From Nitrosomonadales bacterium (lineage in GTDB: Bacteria; Pseudomonadota; Gammaproteobacteria; Burkholderiales; Gallionellaceae), in NCBI GenBank assembly GCA_016177795.1, contig JACOUM010000010.1, positions 186,001-250,000 of the forward strand: a stretch of DNA of 64,000 nucleotides, written 5' to 3'. A program made the position numbers and the translations under genes. Positions 36,756 through 45,471 of this stretch are shown here, piece by piece (within the stretch, counting starts at the first letter, position 1; every line of letters starts with the position of its first letter). Below the pieces are notes generated by a model that worked only from the letters and a program-made list of their open reading frames with translations, searched no databases and was not told where the DNA came from.

Positions 36756-36819
36756 GTCCACAAAAAATACGAAAAGCATGAAAATAAATTTGTTCGTGTT
36801 TTTCGTGACTTTCGTGGAC
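36756..36819. repeat. Paired-arm inverted repeat, GTCCACGAAAGACACGAAA family, copy 2
   Basis: The left arm starts GTCCACAAAAAATACGAAAA at 36756. The right arm, read in reverse complement from 36819, starts GTCCACGAAAGTCACGAAAA. The arms nearly meet, so this copy is a simple hairpin without the spacer seen at 7006-7135. It lies between thiS and thiG and would be transcribed with them. Confidence 0.75.
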
Positions 36820-36850
36820 AGAAGTTTTTCCAGATTTAATAGGAATACAA

Positions 36851-37645
36851 ATGAACGACAAACTCATCATCGCAGGCAAGAGCTACTCGTCCCGGCTGCT
36901 GGTTGGTACCGGCAAATACAAGGACTTCGCCGAGACGCAGGCGGCGGTCGAGGCCAGTGGCGCGGAAATCATCACCATCGCGATTCGCCGCAGCAACATC
37001 GGGCAGAACCCCAATGAACCGAGTTTACTGGAAGTCCTGCCGCCGTCGAAATACACGCTGCTGCCCAACACCGCCGGCTGCTACACCGCCGACGATGCGG
37101 TGCGCACGCTGCGGCTGGCGCGCGAGCTGCTGGACGGGCACACTCTGGTCAAGCTGGAGGTGCTGGGCGACCCGCAATCGCTGTATCCGAATATGATCGA
37201 GACCATCGCTGCGGCGAAGACGCTCGTGGCGGAAGGTTTTCAGGTGATGGTGTATACCTCGGATGACCCGATCATCGCCAGGCAACTGGAAGACCTCGGC
37301 TGCGTGGCGATCATGCCGCTGGCCTCGCTGATCGGCTCCGGCATGGGCATCCTCAATCCGTGGAATTTGCAACTCGTCATGGAGCGCGTGCAGGTGCCGG
37401 TGATCGTCGATGCGGGCGTGGGCACCGCGTCGGATGCCGCGATTGCGATGGAACTGGGTTGCGACGGCGTGCTGATGAACACCGCGATCGCCGCCGCGCA
37501 GCAGCCGGTGCTGATGGCCGGCGCGATGAAGAAGGCCGTGGAAGCCGGACGCGACGCGTACCTCGCCGGGCGCATGCCGAAAAAATTCTACAGCGCCAGC
37601 CCGAGTTCGCCGACGGCGGGCATCATCGGCTCGACGCGCAGCTAA
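36851..37645 (+). CDS. thiG: Thiazole synthase
   Basis: The 264-residue TIM-barrel enzyme joins deoxyxylulose phosphate, dehydroglycine and ThiS-bound sulfur into thiazole phosphate. The start [23 protein letters not shown], the Schiff-base lysine region [10 protein letters not shown] and the phosphate site [33 protein letters not shown] are all present. It pairs with thiS, separated only by the repeat. Confidence 0.98.
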   Translation: MNDKLIIAGKSYSSRLLVGTGKYKDFAETQAAVEASGAEIITIAIRRSNIGQNPNEPSLLEVLPPSKYTLLPNTAGCYTADDAVRTLRLARELLDGHTLVKLEVLGDPQSLYPNMIETIAAAKTLVAEGFQVMVYTSDDPIIARQLEDLGCVAIMPLASLIGSGMGILNPWNLQLVMERVQVPVIVDAGVGTASDAAIAMELGCDGVLMNTAIAAAQQPVLMAGAMKKAVEAGRDAYLAGRMPKKFYSASPSSPTAGIIGSTRS

Positions 37646-37711
37646 ACACCCCTCTCCTCATCCCCTCTCCCGCAAGTGGGAGAGGGTGCCCGATAGGGCG
37701 GGTGAGGGCAA
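37646..37711. repeat. REP-like palindrome between thiG and trmB
   Basis: CCCTCTCCC, the loop GCAAGT, and GGGAGAGGG (37664-37687) form a perfect 9-bp stem, flanked by CCCCTCTCCTCAT and by GGGCGGGTGAGGG. It belongs to the same kind of element as the copy inside metG (CTCTCCC...GGGAGAGGGG), here in its normal intergenic place. Confidence 0.8.
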
Positions 37712-37725
37712 CTGAGCAACCTGCC

Positions 37726-38409
37726 ATGACCGACACCGATCTTTCCAAACGCCACATCCGCAGCTACGTGCTGCGCCAAGGCCGCGTCTCGCCCGCGCAG
37801 CAGCGCGCGGTGGAAACGCTGCTGCCGCGTTTCGGCATTCCGTACGCCACGCGTCCGCTGGACCTGAATCAGGCCTTCGGGCGCGCTGCGCCGAAGATTC
37901 TGGAGATCGGTTTCGGCATGGGCGACAGCACCGCGACCATCGCGCAGGCAGCTCCCGCAAATGATTACCTGGCGCTCGAAGTGCACACACCGGGCGTGGG
38001 CAACCTGCTCAAGCTGATCGATGTGCAGCAGATACCCAACATCCGCATCATCCAGCACGATGCGGTGGAAGTGCTGCGCGACATGATCGGTGACGCAACC
38101 CTGGACGGTGTGCATATCTTCTTTCCCGATCCGTGGCATAAGGCGCGCCACAACAAGCGTCGCCTGATTCAGGCACCATTCATCGCGCAACTGGTGCAGA
38201 AAATAAAACCCGGCGGCTATATCCACGTCGCTACCGACTGGCAGGATTACGCCGAGCAGGTGCTGGCGGTATTGAGTGCGGAGCCGCTGCTGCAAAACAC
38301 GGCGGCGGATTACGCACCGCGCCCAGAATATCGCCCGCTTACCAAGTTCGAGCAGCGCGGCATCCGTCTGGGGCATGGTGTGTGGGATATGGTGTTTCGC
38401 CGTATCTGA
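37726..38409 (+). CDS. trmB: tRNA (guanine-N7)-methyltransferase
   Basis: The 227-residue enzyme makes m7G46 in tRNA. It shows [28 protein letters not shown], the SAM motif [12 protein letters not shown], and [17 protein letters not shown], the TrmB signature. The start at 37726 is chosen because [14 protein letters not shown] is the typical N-terminus; the open frame extending upstream overlaps thiG and the repeat. Confidence 0.97.
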   Translation: MTDTDLSKRHIRSYVLRQGRVSPAQQRAVETLLPRFGIPYATRPLDLNQAFGRAAPKILEIGFGMGDSTATIAQAAPANDYLALEVHTPGVGNLLKLIDVQQIPNIRIIQHDAVEVLRDMIGDATLDGVHIFFPDPWHKARHNKRRLIQAPFIAQLVQKIKPGGYIHVATDWQDYAEQVLAVLSAEPLLQNTAADYAPRPEYRPLTKFEQRGIRLGHGVWDMVFRRI

Positions 38410-38538
38410 ACCACGAAACCGATGGGGCGCGTCGCATGAGTGTGGCCGCGAATGCGCTATAAAGCTGTCACTGGCGAAGAGTCGAAATGTGCCAAAAGCG
38501 GAAATTCAAGAATTTTGTGGCGATGGTCTGCTACTCGG

Positions 38539-38593
38539 TGCGGAAGTTCGTTCTTCTAGTAATGTACTTCTGCTACCGCGCCATAAGCGGTCA
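38539..38593. repeat. Left inverted-repeat arm of the orphan-gene cassette
   Basis: This 55-base arm starts TGCGGAAGTTCG and ends CCATAAGCGGTCA. All five differences from the other arm are transitions, and four of them would still pair as G-U in RNA. Confidence 0.85.
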
Positions 38594-38634
38594 GTCGAAA
38601 ACCGTAGTTTCCCCTCTTATCCTTGTGTGGATAT

Positions 38635-39495
38635 TTAGTGATAGGTTTCAACAATCACTGCTAAAGATAGTAAGTAAAACACTTGGAAGTGTTTATACAG
38701 GTCAAGCATGGAGAAGATTTCTCCGATAACCCTATCTTTATTATCGAGGAAATTAGGAAGGTCACTAAGCTCGTGAACCTCATCATTTCTCCTGTTCCCC
38801 ATCAGCGTAAATAAGGTCGAAGCTTTTTCTTCTAACTTATTCTTCAAGAAAGAGGCAGGCAAACCGCCGAAATTCCCACGACCTTTCATGACTTTTGGAA
38901 ATTTTGGGTATTCCATATTGGCAAACATGAATAACGACCTAGTCAATTTTTCAATCATTGCAGGAATACGAACTAGAGAATCGCTAAGTAATACGACAGA
39001 GTCGAACGATTCATTTGGAATGTTTGAAACTTCTGCCGAAGATGGAGGAGATGCCTGAATGACAGGAATATTTCTTAACATCCGGGCAAGGGACTTGAGA
39101 ACAATTGAGTCAATAAAATGAATATGGTTGTGAAGATTGATAATGGCTTCTATTTTTACTGGCTTATTTATGATGTTTCGAACTAGGATGTCGTACGAAT
39201 CGACTTGAAACCAGTCCCAAATAAATATTTTCGTAGTGTCCAAGTTTGAGAACACTTCCTCCAATGTTTTCGTCTTTGGAGCATTTGCATCGTATTTCAT
39301 TCTGATTTTCCACTCAAATTCAGAAGGAATGGAGGCGAATGGAGAAAGGATGTTTGTAAGGTGATCAATTTCCGCTTGGTTAGTTGAGAAATATTCTTCC
39401 GGGGAAATTTTCCCAAGACGAATATCTAATTCTCCATCGGAGAAAAGATGCATTTTTCTAAAATTCGCAAAAGCCAATGAAGAGTGCGGATTCAT
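38635..39495 (-). CDS. Orphan low-GC protein of unknown function
   Basis: The 286-residue protein begins MNPHSSLAFANFRKMHLFSDGELDIRLGKISPEEYFSTNQ. It has no signal peptide or membrane segment and I recognise no domain. It seems mixed alpha/beta: FIWDWFQVDSYDILVRNII near residues 91-109 and a helical C-terminus (DRVIGEIFSMLDLYKHFQVFYLLSLAVIVE). Codon use is AT-rich and unlike every neighbour. Single genes of this sort between repeats are often accessory or defence genes, but nothing in the sequence proves that. Confidence 0.75.
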   Translation of the reverse strand: MNPHSSLAFANFRKMHLFSDGELDIRLGKISPEEYFSTNQAEIDHLTNILSPFASIPSEFEWKIRMKYDANAPKTKTLEEVFSNLDTTKIFIWDWFQVDSYDILVRNIINKPVKIEAIINLHNHIHFIDSIVLKSLARMLRNIPVIQASPPSSAEVSNIPNESFDSVVLLSDSLVRIPAMIEKLTRSLFMFANMEYPKFPKVMKGRGNFGGLPASFLKNKLEEKASTLFTLMGNRRNDEVHELSDLPNFLDNKDRVIGEIFSMLDLYKHFQVFYLLSLAVIVETYH

Positions 39496-39513
39496 TACAT
39501 CCCTCTATGAATA

Positions 39514-39568
39514 TGACCGCTTATGGCACGGTAGCGGAGGTACATTATTAGAAGAGCGAACTTCCGCA
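39514..39568. repeat. Right inverted-repeat arm of the orphan-gene cassette
   Basis: This arm starts TGACCGCTTATGG, 19 bases upstream of the orphan gene's start codon, so it would lie in the gene's promoter or 5' leader. The stretch from here to 39779 holds no gene that I can support. Confidence 0.85.
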
Positions 39569-39779
39569 AAGGCCGATGATGAGACGGTCGGGGCAGCCAA
39601 CTTAAACTTCCGCTTCGGGTTGCTGTCCCTTGGCGAACGGCAGCTGTGCGGCAAGCTGTCAAATCGAAGCGCCACTGACTGCTTTGCGGCGGTGAGCATT
39701 GGGGGGATCGCAGGCCGGTGCCAAAACCAGACCTTCGGCGTTAAAAAGGCGATCCGCAACCAGCGGGGTGAAGCTGCAT

Positions 39780-40433
39780 CTATCGAATTTCTGCTGCCCC
39801 CCATTCTGCGACACCATCCCGCAAATGCGCAGACTTGAAACCCTCCTTGCGCAGCAGTTCTACTGCATCTATCGCCATCAGACAATAGGGGCCACGGCAG
39901 TAAGCAACGATGGGTCTATCCTTTGGTAGTTCCGCAAGCCGCTGGCGCAGTTCGTCGATTGGGATGGAGCGAGCGAATGGAAGGTGTGTCGCCAGATACT
40001 CATCGGTTGGGCGCACGTCCAGCACGACCACCTCCCCCCGGCGTGCCATTTTCATCAGCATTTCACGATCATTGGGCACCAGATCGTTCGGTTGTGCAGC
40101 AATTTTCTGCAATTCCATCTGCAATTCAATCAAATGACTTTCTGCCAGAGAATGGATATGCACCCATAAGTCGGCGACCGCCTTGTCGGCCAGACGGTAG
40201 ATAATGTTTTTACCTTGCCGCTCGGTTTCAACCAGATGGGCGCCACGCAACTCTCGCAGATGTGCACTGGCCAGTTTCATGCTGATGGAAGCCTCATGCG
40301 CAAGCGCTTCCACTGTCTTCTCACCCTGACAAAGCAACTCAATCAACTCCAGCCGCTTGGGGCTTGAGAATACCTTGCCAATCCGCGCTACCTGCTCATA
40401 AAGCAGATCTTTGATCTTGCGTGCGTTTTTCAT
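39780..40433 (-). CDS. ArsR-type HTH regulator fused to a rhodanese domain
   Basis: The 217-residue protein has an ArsR winged helix (about 10-90, with VFSSPKRLELIELLCQGEKTVEALAHEASISMKLASAHLRELRGAHLVETERQGKNIIYRL). A single rhodanese domain follows (about 125-217), with active-site loop C179-R-G-P-Y-C184. The fusion suggests sensing of reactive sulfur at C179. It is divergent from dsrE and the SQR-like gene and probably controls both. The start at 40433 gives MKNARKIKDLLYEQVARIGKVF; the frame is open 16 codons further. Confidence 0.92.
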   Translation of the reverse strand: MKNARKIKDLLYEQVARIGKVFSSPKRLELIELLCQGEKTVEALAHEASISMKLASAHLRELRGAHLVETERQGKNIIYRLADKAVADLWVHIHSLAESHLIELQMELQKIAAQPNDLVPNDREMLMKMARRGEVVVLDVRPTDEYLATHLPFARSIPIDELRQRLAELPKDRPIVAYCRGPYCLMAIDAVELLRKEGFKSAHLRDGVAEWGAAEIR

Positions 40434-40496
40434 CGTAACAATCCGGTAATCGTTTGATTGCGGATTATAGCAACAAACCATCTATCAATGATTCTG

Positions 40497-40549
40497 TTGA
40501 CAATGTGTGCAGACATTGCTCTAATCACTCCAACAACAATTAGATTGTT
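40497..40549 (+). promoter_or_regulatory. Sigma-70 promoter and operators before dsrE
   Basis: TTGACA (40497-40502) and TCTAAT (40520-40525) are spaced by 17 bases. Overlapping the spacer, CAATGT-N6-ACATTG (40501-40518) is a perfect inverted repeat. A second one, AACAAT-TAG-ATTGTT (40535-40549), lies at the expected transcription start. Both are well placed for repression by the divergent ArsR-type regulator. Confidence 0.75.
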
Positions 40550-40568
40550 ATAACCAGCGGAGAAAATT

Positions 40569-40919
40569 ATGAAATACCTGATGATCCTGAACGACGCTCC
40601 TTATGGGTCGGAGCGCAGCTACAACGGCTTGCGTCTTGCGCGCACGCTGCTCAAGACCGGCGAGGCGGAGGTCAAGATGTTCCTTGTCGGTGATGCGGCC
40701 GCATGCGCCAAGCGCGGACAGAAGGTGCCGCAGGGTTATTACAACATCGGCGACATGCTGGGCATGGTGGTGCGGAATGGTGGAGAAGTCGGCGTGTGCG
40801 GCAGTTGCCTTGACGCGCGCGGCATCGTTGTCGAGGAGATGATCGAAGGCATGTCGCGCAGCACCATGGATCAACTCACCGCGTGGACGCAGTGGGCTGA
40901 CAAAGTCATCGTTTTCTAG
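40569..40919 (+). CDS. DsrE-family sulfur relay protein
   Basis: The 116-residue protein has the DsrE/F-like fold (MKYLMILNDAPYGSERSYNGLRLARTLL) and a C77-x-x-C80 pair in VCGSCLDARG, in the place where DsrE-type proteins carry persulfide. It is probably a sulfur carrier or reductase partner of the flavoprotein encoded 10 bases downstream. It stands directly behind the promoter with the two inverted repeats. Confidence 0.9.
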   Translation: MKYLMILNDAPYGSERSYNGLRLARTLLKTGEAEVKMFLVGDAAACAKRGQKVPQGYYNIGDMLGMVVRNGGEVGVCGSCLDARGIVVEEMIEGMSRSTMDQLTAWTQWADKVIVF

Positions 40920-40929
40920 GAAGAATGAA

Positions 40930-42081
40930 ATGAGTCGCACGGTACTGGTATTGGGCGCGGGAATCGGCGGCATTGTCGCCGCCGAAACGTTGCGCAAGCT
41001 ACTGCCCGCTTCCGATCGAGTGATTGCGGTGGATCGTAGCGGGCAGCATTTTTTTCCGCCCTCGCTGCTATGGTTGATGGTGGGTGAACGGAAAGCGGAA
41101 GAGTTTTCCAGGCCACTGGATCGGTTGCCTCGCTACGGCATCGAGTTTCGCCAAGGCAACATTACGCGGATTGATCCTGCCCAACTGGAAGTGGAAATCG
41201 ATGGGCGATCCCTGCGCGCCGATGCGCTGGTGATTGCGCTGGGTGCGGAGTACGCGCCGGAAACTATTCCCGGCCTTGCCGAAGCCGGTCTCTGCATTTA
41301 CACGATGGAAGGCGCGACCGCGATCCGCGATGCGCTGGCACGGTTTTCGGGCGGGCGCATTGTCATCCTGACTGCGGCACCGCAATACAAATGTCCGGCC
41401 GCACCCTATGAGACCGCGTTGCTGGTAGATAGCTATCTGCACAAGCGCGGCCTGCGCGAGAAAACGACTATCGAGTTCTTCGCCGCCGAACCGCGACCGA
41501 TGTTCGTCGCCGGCCCCGAGATGGGCGCCGCCGTGCGCGGCATGGTCGAGGCGCGCGGTATCGCCTACCATCCCGAGCATCAAGTCAAGGAGGTCGATGC
41601 CGCCAACCGCCGCATTTCATTCGCAAACGGCGCGAGTGCTGAGTACGATCTGCTGCTGTATGTCCCGCCGCATCGTGCCCCTGCACTGGTGCGCGAGGTA
41701 GGCTTGACCAACGAAAGCGGCTGGGTTCCGGTTGACCGCCATACGCTGCAAACGCAATTCGAGAGCGTCTTCGCCATCGGCGACATCACTACTATTCCGC
41801 TCAAGATGGGTCGCCCCCTGCCGAAGGCCGGCGTGTTCGCCCACGGTCAGGCCGAGGTCGTGGCGCACAACATCGCCCATGCATGGACTGGCGAGGGTAC
41901 AACGCGCCAATTTACCGGGGAAGGCATGTGCTTCATCGAGACTGGCAGCGGTCGCGCCGGCATCGGCAAGGGAAATTTCTACGCTGAGCCGACGCCGCAA
42001 GTGGAGATGCGCGGACCGAATCGCTTCTGGCACATGGGCAAGATACTCTACGAGAAATACTGGCTGTACCGGCGTTTCTGA
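40930..42081 (+). CDS. Sulfide:quinone oxidoreductase-like flavoprotein
   Basis: The 383-residue protein has an N-terminal FAD motif (VLVLGAGIGGIVAAETL) and an internal ALGAEYAPETIPG. Three cysteines fit the SQR pattern: C122, C155 in PQYKCPAAPYE, and C334 in GEGMCFIETG. FAIGDITTIPL near residue 280 is the second FAD-binding stretch. It likely oxidises sulfide or related sulfur at the membrane and passes electrons to quinone; the C-terminus GKILYEKYWLYRRF is the usual amphipathic end. It forms a two-gene unit with dsrE. Confidence 0.88.
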   Translation: MSRTVLVLGAGIGGIVAAETLRKLLPASDRVIAVDRSGQHFFPPSLLWLMVGERKAEEFSRPLDRLPRYGIEFRQGNITRIDPAQLEVEIDGRSLRADALVIALGAEYAPETIPGLAEAGLCIYTMEGATAIRDALARFSGGRIVILTAAPQYKCPAAPYETALLVDSYLHKRGLREKTTIEFFAAEPRPMFVAGPEMGAAVRGMVEARGIAYHPEHQVKEVDAANRRISFANGASAEYDLLLYVPPHRAPALVREVGLTNESGWVPVDRHTLQTQFESVFAIGDITTIPLKMGRPLPKAGVFAHGQAEVVAHNIAHAWTGEGTTRQFTGEGMCFIETGSGRAGIGKGNFYAEPTPQVEMRGPNRFWHMGKILYEKYWLYRRF

Positions 42082-42180
42082 AGGGCGCGCGCTCAATAAC
42101 CAACCACAACATCTTGTAGCGACTAATAGTGTCGGGATGAGAAGCTCAGAATATTCTTCCAGGCTTAACCAGATTGGTTG

Positions 42181-42927
42181 CTAAACCGGGTTGTCCTGAT
42201 CGAAGAAGCGGTGCTCCAGGCCGAAGTGCGCCGCCAAGTGTTCCCCCAGTGCCTTTATGCCAGGCCGTTCGGTGGCGTGGTGTCCGGCGGCGATGAAAGC
42301 GACGCCGCTTTCCTGCGCGAGATGAAAGCTTTGCTCGGAAATTTCTCCGGTGATGTAGGCATCTGCGCCTTGCGCGATGGCCGCCTCGAAATAGCCTTGC
42401 GCACCGCCGCTGCACCATGCCACTTTGCGGATGTTCATGGTGTCATTCCCGATGACCTGGGGCACGCGCTGCAATCTGCCTCCGATCCATGCGGCGAATT
42501 GCGCGAGTGCCTGCGGGTGCGCCAATTCACCGATGCATGCGATGTCCTGTTCGCCGAATCTGCCTTGTGTGTCCAATCCCAGCAACTTGCCAAGTTGCGC
42601 GTTGTTGCCCAGCTCGGGATGCGCGTCGAGCGGCAGATGATAGGCCAGCAGGCTGACATCGTTGCGCAGCAGCTCGGCGATGCGCCGTTTCCTGATGCCG
42701 GTTATCGTGGCATCCTCGTTGCGCCAGAAATAGCCGTGGTGTACCAGAATCGCATCTGCGCCCCAGGCAATCGCCGCATCCAGCACGAACTGTGAAGCCG
42801 TCACGCCGGTGGCGATGCGCCGCACTTGCGCGCGCCCTTCCACCTGCAAGCCGTTCGGACAGTAGTCCTTGAAAGAACCGGTTTGCAGCAGGCTTGCGCT
42901 ATAATCGCACAATTCATTGAGCAGCAT
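42181..42927 (-). CDS. Nif3-like dinuclear metal centre hexameric protein
   Basis: The 248-residue protein belongs to the NIF3/YbgI family. The metal-binding histidines are in AILVHHGYFWRN, in HLPLDAHPELGNN and in the C-terminal GHHATERPG. DYCPNGLQVEG is the typical N-terminal signature. The family binds two metals; its enzymatic role is not fixed. AAGGAAAACTC before the ATG at 42927 supports the start. It is divergent from degQ, with a gap of 40 bases. Confidence 0.94.
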   Translation of the reverse strand: MLLNELCDYSASLLQTGSFKDYCPNGLQVEGRAQVRRIATGVTASQFVLDAAIAWGADAILVHHGYFWRNEDATITGIRKRRIAELLRNDVSLLAYHLPLDAHPELGNNAQLGKLLGLDTQGRFGEQDIACIGELAHPQALAQFAAWIGGRLQRVPQVIGNDTMNIRKVAWCSGGAQGYFEAAIAQGADAYITGEISEQSFHLAQESGVAFIAAGHHATERPGIKALGEHLAAHFGLEHRFFDQDNPV

Positions 42928-42967
42928 GAGTTTTCCTTCGACATGAAACAGGCAAACCAATCATACC

Positions 42968-44119
42968 ATGCGTAAATACTGGCTATTATTTACCCAAGCG
43001 GTCACCGTTGTGCTGGCGCTGCTGTTCATCGTGCAGACGCTCAGGCCGGAATTGCTGCCGAATGCGGCGCGCAGCGGCGTGGTTACCCTGCATGAAATCG
43101 CGCTGCCGGCAGCGGACAGTAGAATTCCGGTGACCGGATTGAGCGCTGCCGCGCAAAAGGCCATGCCGGCCGTGGTGAATATCTATACCAGCACCGTCAT
43201 CAAGACGCCGATCCACCCCTTCATGGAAGACCCGCGCTTCCGTTTTTTCTTCGGTGATCCGCAGGACAGCGAGCCGCAAAGCAGTTACAGCCTGGGTTCC
43301 GGTGTGATCGTCAGTCCCGATGGCTACATCTTGACCAATTATCATGTGATTGACGCCGACCAGATCGAAGTCGCGCTGGCGGATGGCCGCAAGACCAGGG
43401 CGCATGTTATCGGTTCCGATCCGGAAACCGATCTTGCCGTTATCAAGATCGACCTGCCCGGCGAACTTCCCGCCATTACCTTTGGCCGCCCGGAGCGGGC
43501 GCAGGTCGGCGATCTGGTGCTTGCCATCGGCAACCCTTTCGGCGTAGGGCAGACCGTCACGATGGGCATCATCAGTGCGCTCAAGCGCGATCATCTGGGG
43601 CTGAATACTTTCGAGAATTTCATCCAGACCGATGCCGCGATCAACCCCGGCAATTCCGGTGGCGCGCTGGTGGATGTAAACGGCTATCTGATTGGCATCA
43701 ACAGCGCGATTTATTCGCCGAATGGCGGTTCGCTCGGCATCGGTTTTGCCATTTCCGCCAATACCGCGAAAAAAACCATGGTGCAAATCATCCAGACTGG
43801 TTCCGTGACGCGCGGCTGGATCGGCGCGGGGGTTCAGGAGCTCACGCCTGAACTGGCCGAGTCATTCAAGCTGGGCAGCACCGAAGGCCTGCTGATTACC
43901 GAAGTGACGCCCAATGGTCCGTCGGAGAAAGCGGGTGTGAAGACCGGCGATATTCTGATCGCGATAGACGACTGGGTTGTTGCCGACTGGAATGTCATGC
44001 TGGAAACCGTGACCAACCTGCCGCCCGGCAAGGTTGTCACGCTCAAGGTGTTGCGCAACGGTGCGGCAATGAGCCTGCCGGTGAAAATCGGCAAACGCCC
44101 CAAACCCGCGGCGCAATAG
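42968..44119 (+). CDS. DegQ/DegS-type periplasmic serine protease with one PDZ domain
   Basis: The 383-residue protein is anchored by one N-terminal membrane helix (about 5-24). The trypsin-like domain has the triad H126 (TNYHV), D155 (TDLAV) and S230 (GNSGG), and a single PDZ domain follows (about 270-375). One PDZ and a membrane anchor resemble DegS more than DegP/DegQ. It takes part in envelope protein quality control or sigma-E signalling. It is convergent with tatC, 14 bases apart. Confidence 0.94.
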   Translation: MRKYWLLFTQAVTVVLALLFIVQTLRPELLPNAARSGVVTLHEIALPAADSRIPVTGLSAAAQKAMPAVVNIYTSTVIKTPIHPFMEDPRFRFFFGDPQDSEPQSSYSLGSGVIVSPDGYILTNYHVIDADQIEVALADGRKTRAHVIGSDPETDLAVIKIDLPGELPAITFGRPERAQVGDLVLAIGNPFGVGQTVTMGIISALKRDHLGLNTFENFIQTDAAINPGNSGGALVDVNGYLIGINSAIYSPNGGSLGIGFAISANTAKKTMVQIIQTGSVTRGWIGAGVQELTPELAESFKLGSTEGLLITEVTPNGPSEKAGVKTGDILIAIDDWVVADWNVMLETVTNLPPGKVVTLKVLRNGAAMSLPVKIGKRPKPAAQ

Positions 44120-44133
44120 TGCGCCGGCTTGCG

Positions 44134-44871
44134 TTAGCGGGAGTCGGCTTGCGCTGCCTTTTTTGTGCCCATCCAGCTGGCAACCACGACCCCCGCTTCA
44201 TAGAGCAGCCACATGGGAATTGCCAGCATGAATTGCGACACCACGTCCGGCGGGGTGAAGATCGCCCCGACCACGAACGCGCCAACTACCACGTAAGGGC
44301 GGATTTCGCGCAGCTTTTCGATTGAAACCATGCCGATCCGCACCAGTATCACTACCGCCACCGGCACTTGGAAGGTCATGCCGAACGCCATGAACATGCC
44401 GAGTGCGAAACTGAGGTATTCGTTGATATCGGTCATTACCGCCACGCCCTGCGGCGCGATGCCGGTAATGAAGCCGAAGACAAGCGGGAATACGGCAAAG
44501 TAGGCAAAGGCCATGCCGGAGAAAAACAACAGCGTGCTGGCAATGATGAGCGGCAACACCAGCCGCTTCTCATGCGCGTACAGGCCGGGTGCCACGAACC
44601 GCCAGATTTGCCACAGCGTGTAGGGCAGGGTAATCAGGAATGCGGCCATCATTGCCACTTTGACCGGCACGAAGAATGGCGTAGTCACGCCGGTAGCGAT
44701 CATTTGCCCGCCCTTGGGCAGCTTCGCCAGCAGCGGTTGCGCCAGCAGGGTGTAAAGGTCTGGAGCCCAGGGGAACAGGCAAATGAAAGCCAGCAACAGC
44801 GCAATCACCAGATGCAGCAGGCGCGTGCGTAATTCGATCAGGTGCGCGATCAGGTTTTCACTGGTGCCCAT
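44134..44871 (-). CDS. tatC: Twin-arginine translocase subunit TatC
   Basis: The 245-residue protein has six membrane helices and binds the twin-arginine signal of folded proteins. HLIELRTRLLH near the N-terminus and the segment around FGMTFQVPVAVVIL are family-typical. The codon before the ATG at 44871 is a TTG, so the ATG is preferred; it overlaps the tatB stop as TGATG, indicating coupled translation. Confidence 0.97.
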   Translation of the reverse strand: MGTSENLIAHLIELRTRLLHLVIALLLAFICLFPWAPDLYTLLAQPLLAKLPKGGQMIATGVTTPFFVPVKVAMMAAFLITLPYTLWQIWRFVAPGLYAHEKRLVLPLIIASTLLFFSGMAFAYFAVFPLVFGFITGIAPQGVAVMTDINEYLSFALGMFMAFGMTFQVPVAVVILVRIGMVSIEKLREIRPYVVVGAFVVGAIFTPPDVVSQFMLAIPMWLLYEAGVVVASWMGTKKAAQADSR

Positions 44872-45227
44872 CAAACTGGTTTGCCTGGTGTGTCAGGGGT
44901 TTGTGCAGCGGATGGGCTCGGTTCGTCCGGTGCGGCAGGAGGGGTGCCGTATTGCGCCTGCAATATCTTCTGTTCTGCTGTCAGCACGGCCTCGCGCGTG
45001 GATTGTCCAATGGCCGAGATATTTTCCCTGATGCTGGCTTGCAGTTGGCGTGCTTCATGAATGGCCAGATCGTTGCTGATGTCGTTTTTGACGTTTTGCA
45101 CGTAGCGTTGTATCCGTCCCCACAAATGCCCTGCGGTACGCGCCACCTTCGGCAGCCGCTCCGGGCCGATGACCACCAGCGCCACCAGCATAACGATTAG
45201 CAGTTCCGAGAACGCGATATCAAACAT
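44871..45227 (-). CDS. tatB: Sec-independent translocase protein TatB
   Basis: The 118-residue protein starts [31 protein letters not shown]: a short membrane helix followed by the GPERLP hinge, then an amphipathic helix and a loose proline-rich end. It forms the signal-binding TatBC unit. It overlaps tatA by eight bases and tatC by the TGATG. Confidence 0.97.
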   Translation of the reverse strand: MFDIAFSELLIVMLVALVVIGPERLPKVARTAGHLWGRIQRYVQNVKNDISNDLAIHEARQLQASIRENISAIGQSTREAVLTAEQKILQAQYGTPPAAPDEPSPSAAQTPDTPGKPV

Positions 45228-45453
45228 GTGTGTTTGATTTGTCTTCTTTCACCTGCGTTTTGGATGACACCTCGCCTTCAATGGTCTGTCCATTCTGCGG
45301 TGCCGGTTTGGATTCGCTGTCGTGCATTGCTTTCTTGAACTCCTTCACTGCTCCGCCCAGGTCGCTGCCGATGTTGCGCAGTTTTTTGGTGCCGAATATC
45401 AATACGACAACCAGCAATACGATCAGCCAGTGCCAGATGCTCAATGAACCCAT
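45220..45453 (-). CDS. tatA: Sec-independent translocase protein TatA
   Basis: The 77-residue protein starts [43 protein letters not shown], the standard TatA helix, FGTKKLR hinge and amphipathic helix. Many copies form the translocation pore. It is the first tat gene of the unit that continues from the his genes through hinT. Confidence 0.97.
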   Translation of the reverse strand: MGSLSIWHWLIVLLVVVLIFGTKKLRNIGSDLGGAVKEFKKAMHDSESKPAPQNGQTIEGEVSSKTQVKEDKSNTHV

Positions 45454-45471
45454 TTTGGTTTCCCCTTGAAA

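Larger units (their letters stand above)
38488..39640. mobile_element. Putative cassette: low-GC orphan gene between long inverted repeats
   Basis: A 55-base arm at 38539-38593 (TGCGGAAGTTCG ... CCATAAGCGGTCA) is repeated in inverted form at 39514-39568 with 50 of 55 positions equal. Weaker similarity continues outward (AAGCGGAA near 38496, and its complement near 39613). Between the arms lies one AT-rich gene and nothing else. There is no transposase or integrase. The surrounding genes (trmB, the ArsR-type regulator) look undisturbed. Mobility is inferred from the symmetry and the composition jump. Confidence 0.6.

Noticed and set aside
39505-39885. 126-codon - strand frame across the right arm and the end of the ArsR-type gene
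   Set aside because: Out of frame with the regulator and built partly from repeat-arm DNA; judged a chance frame.
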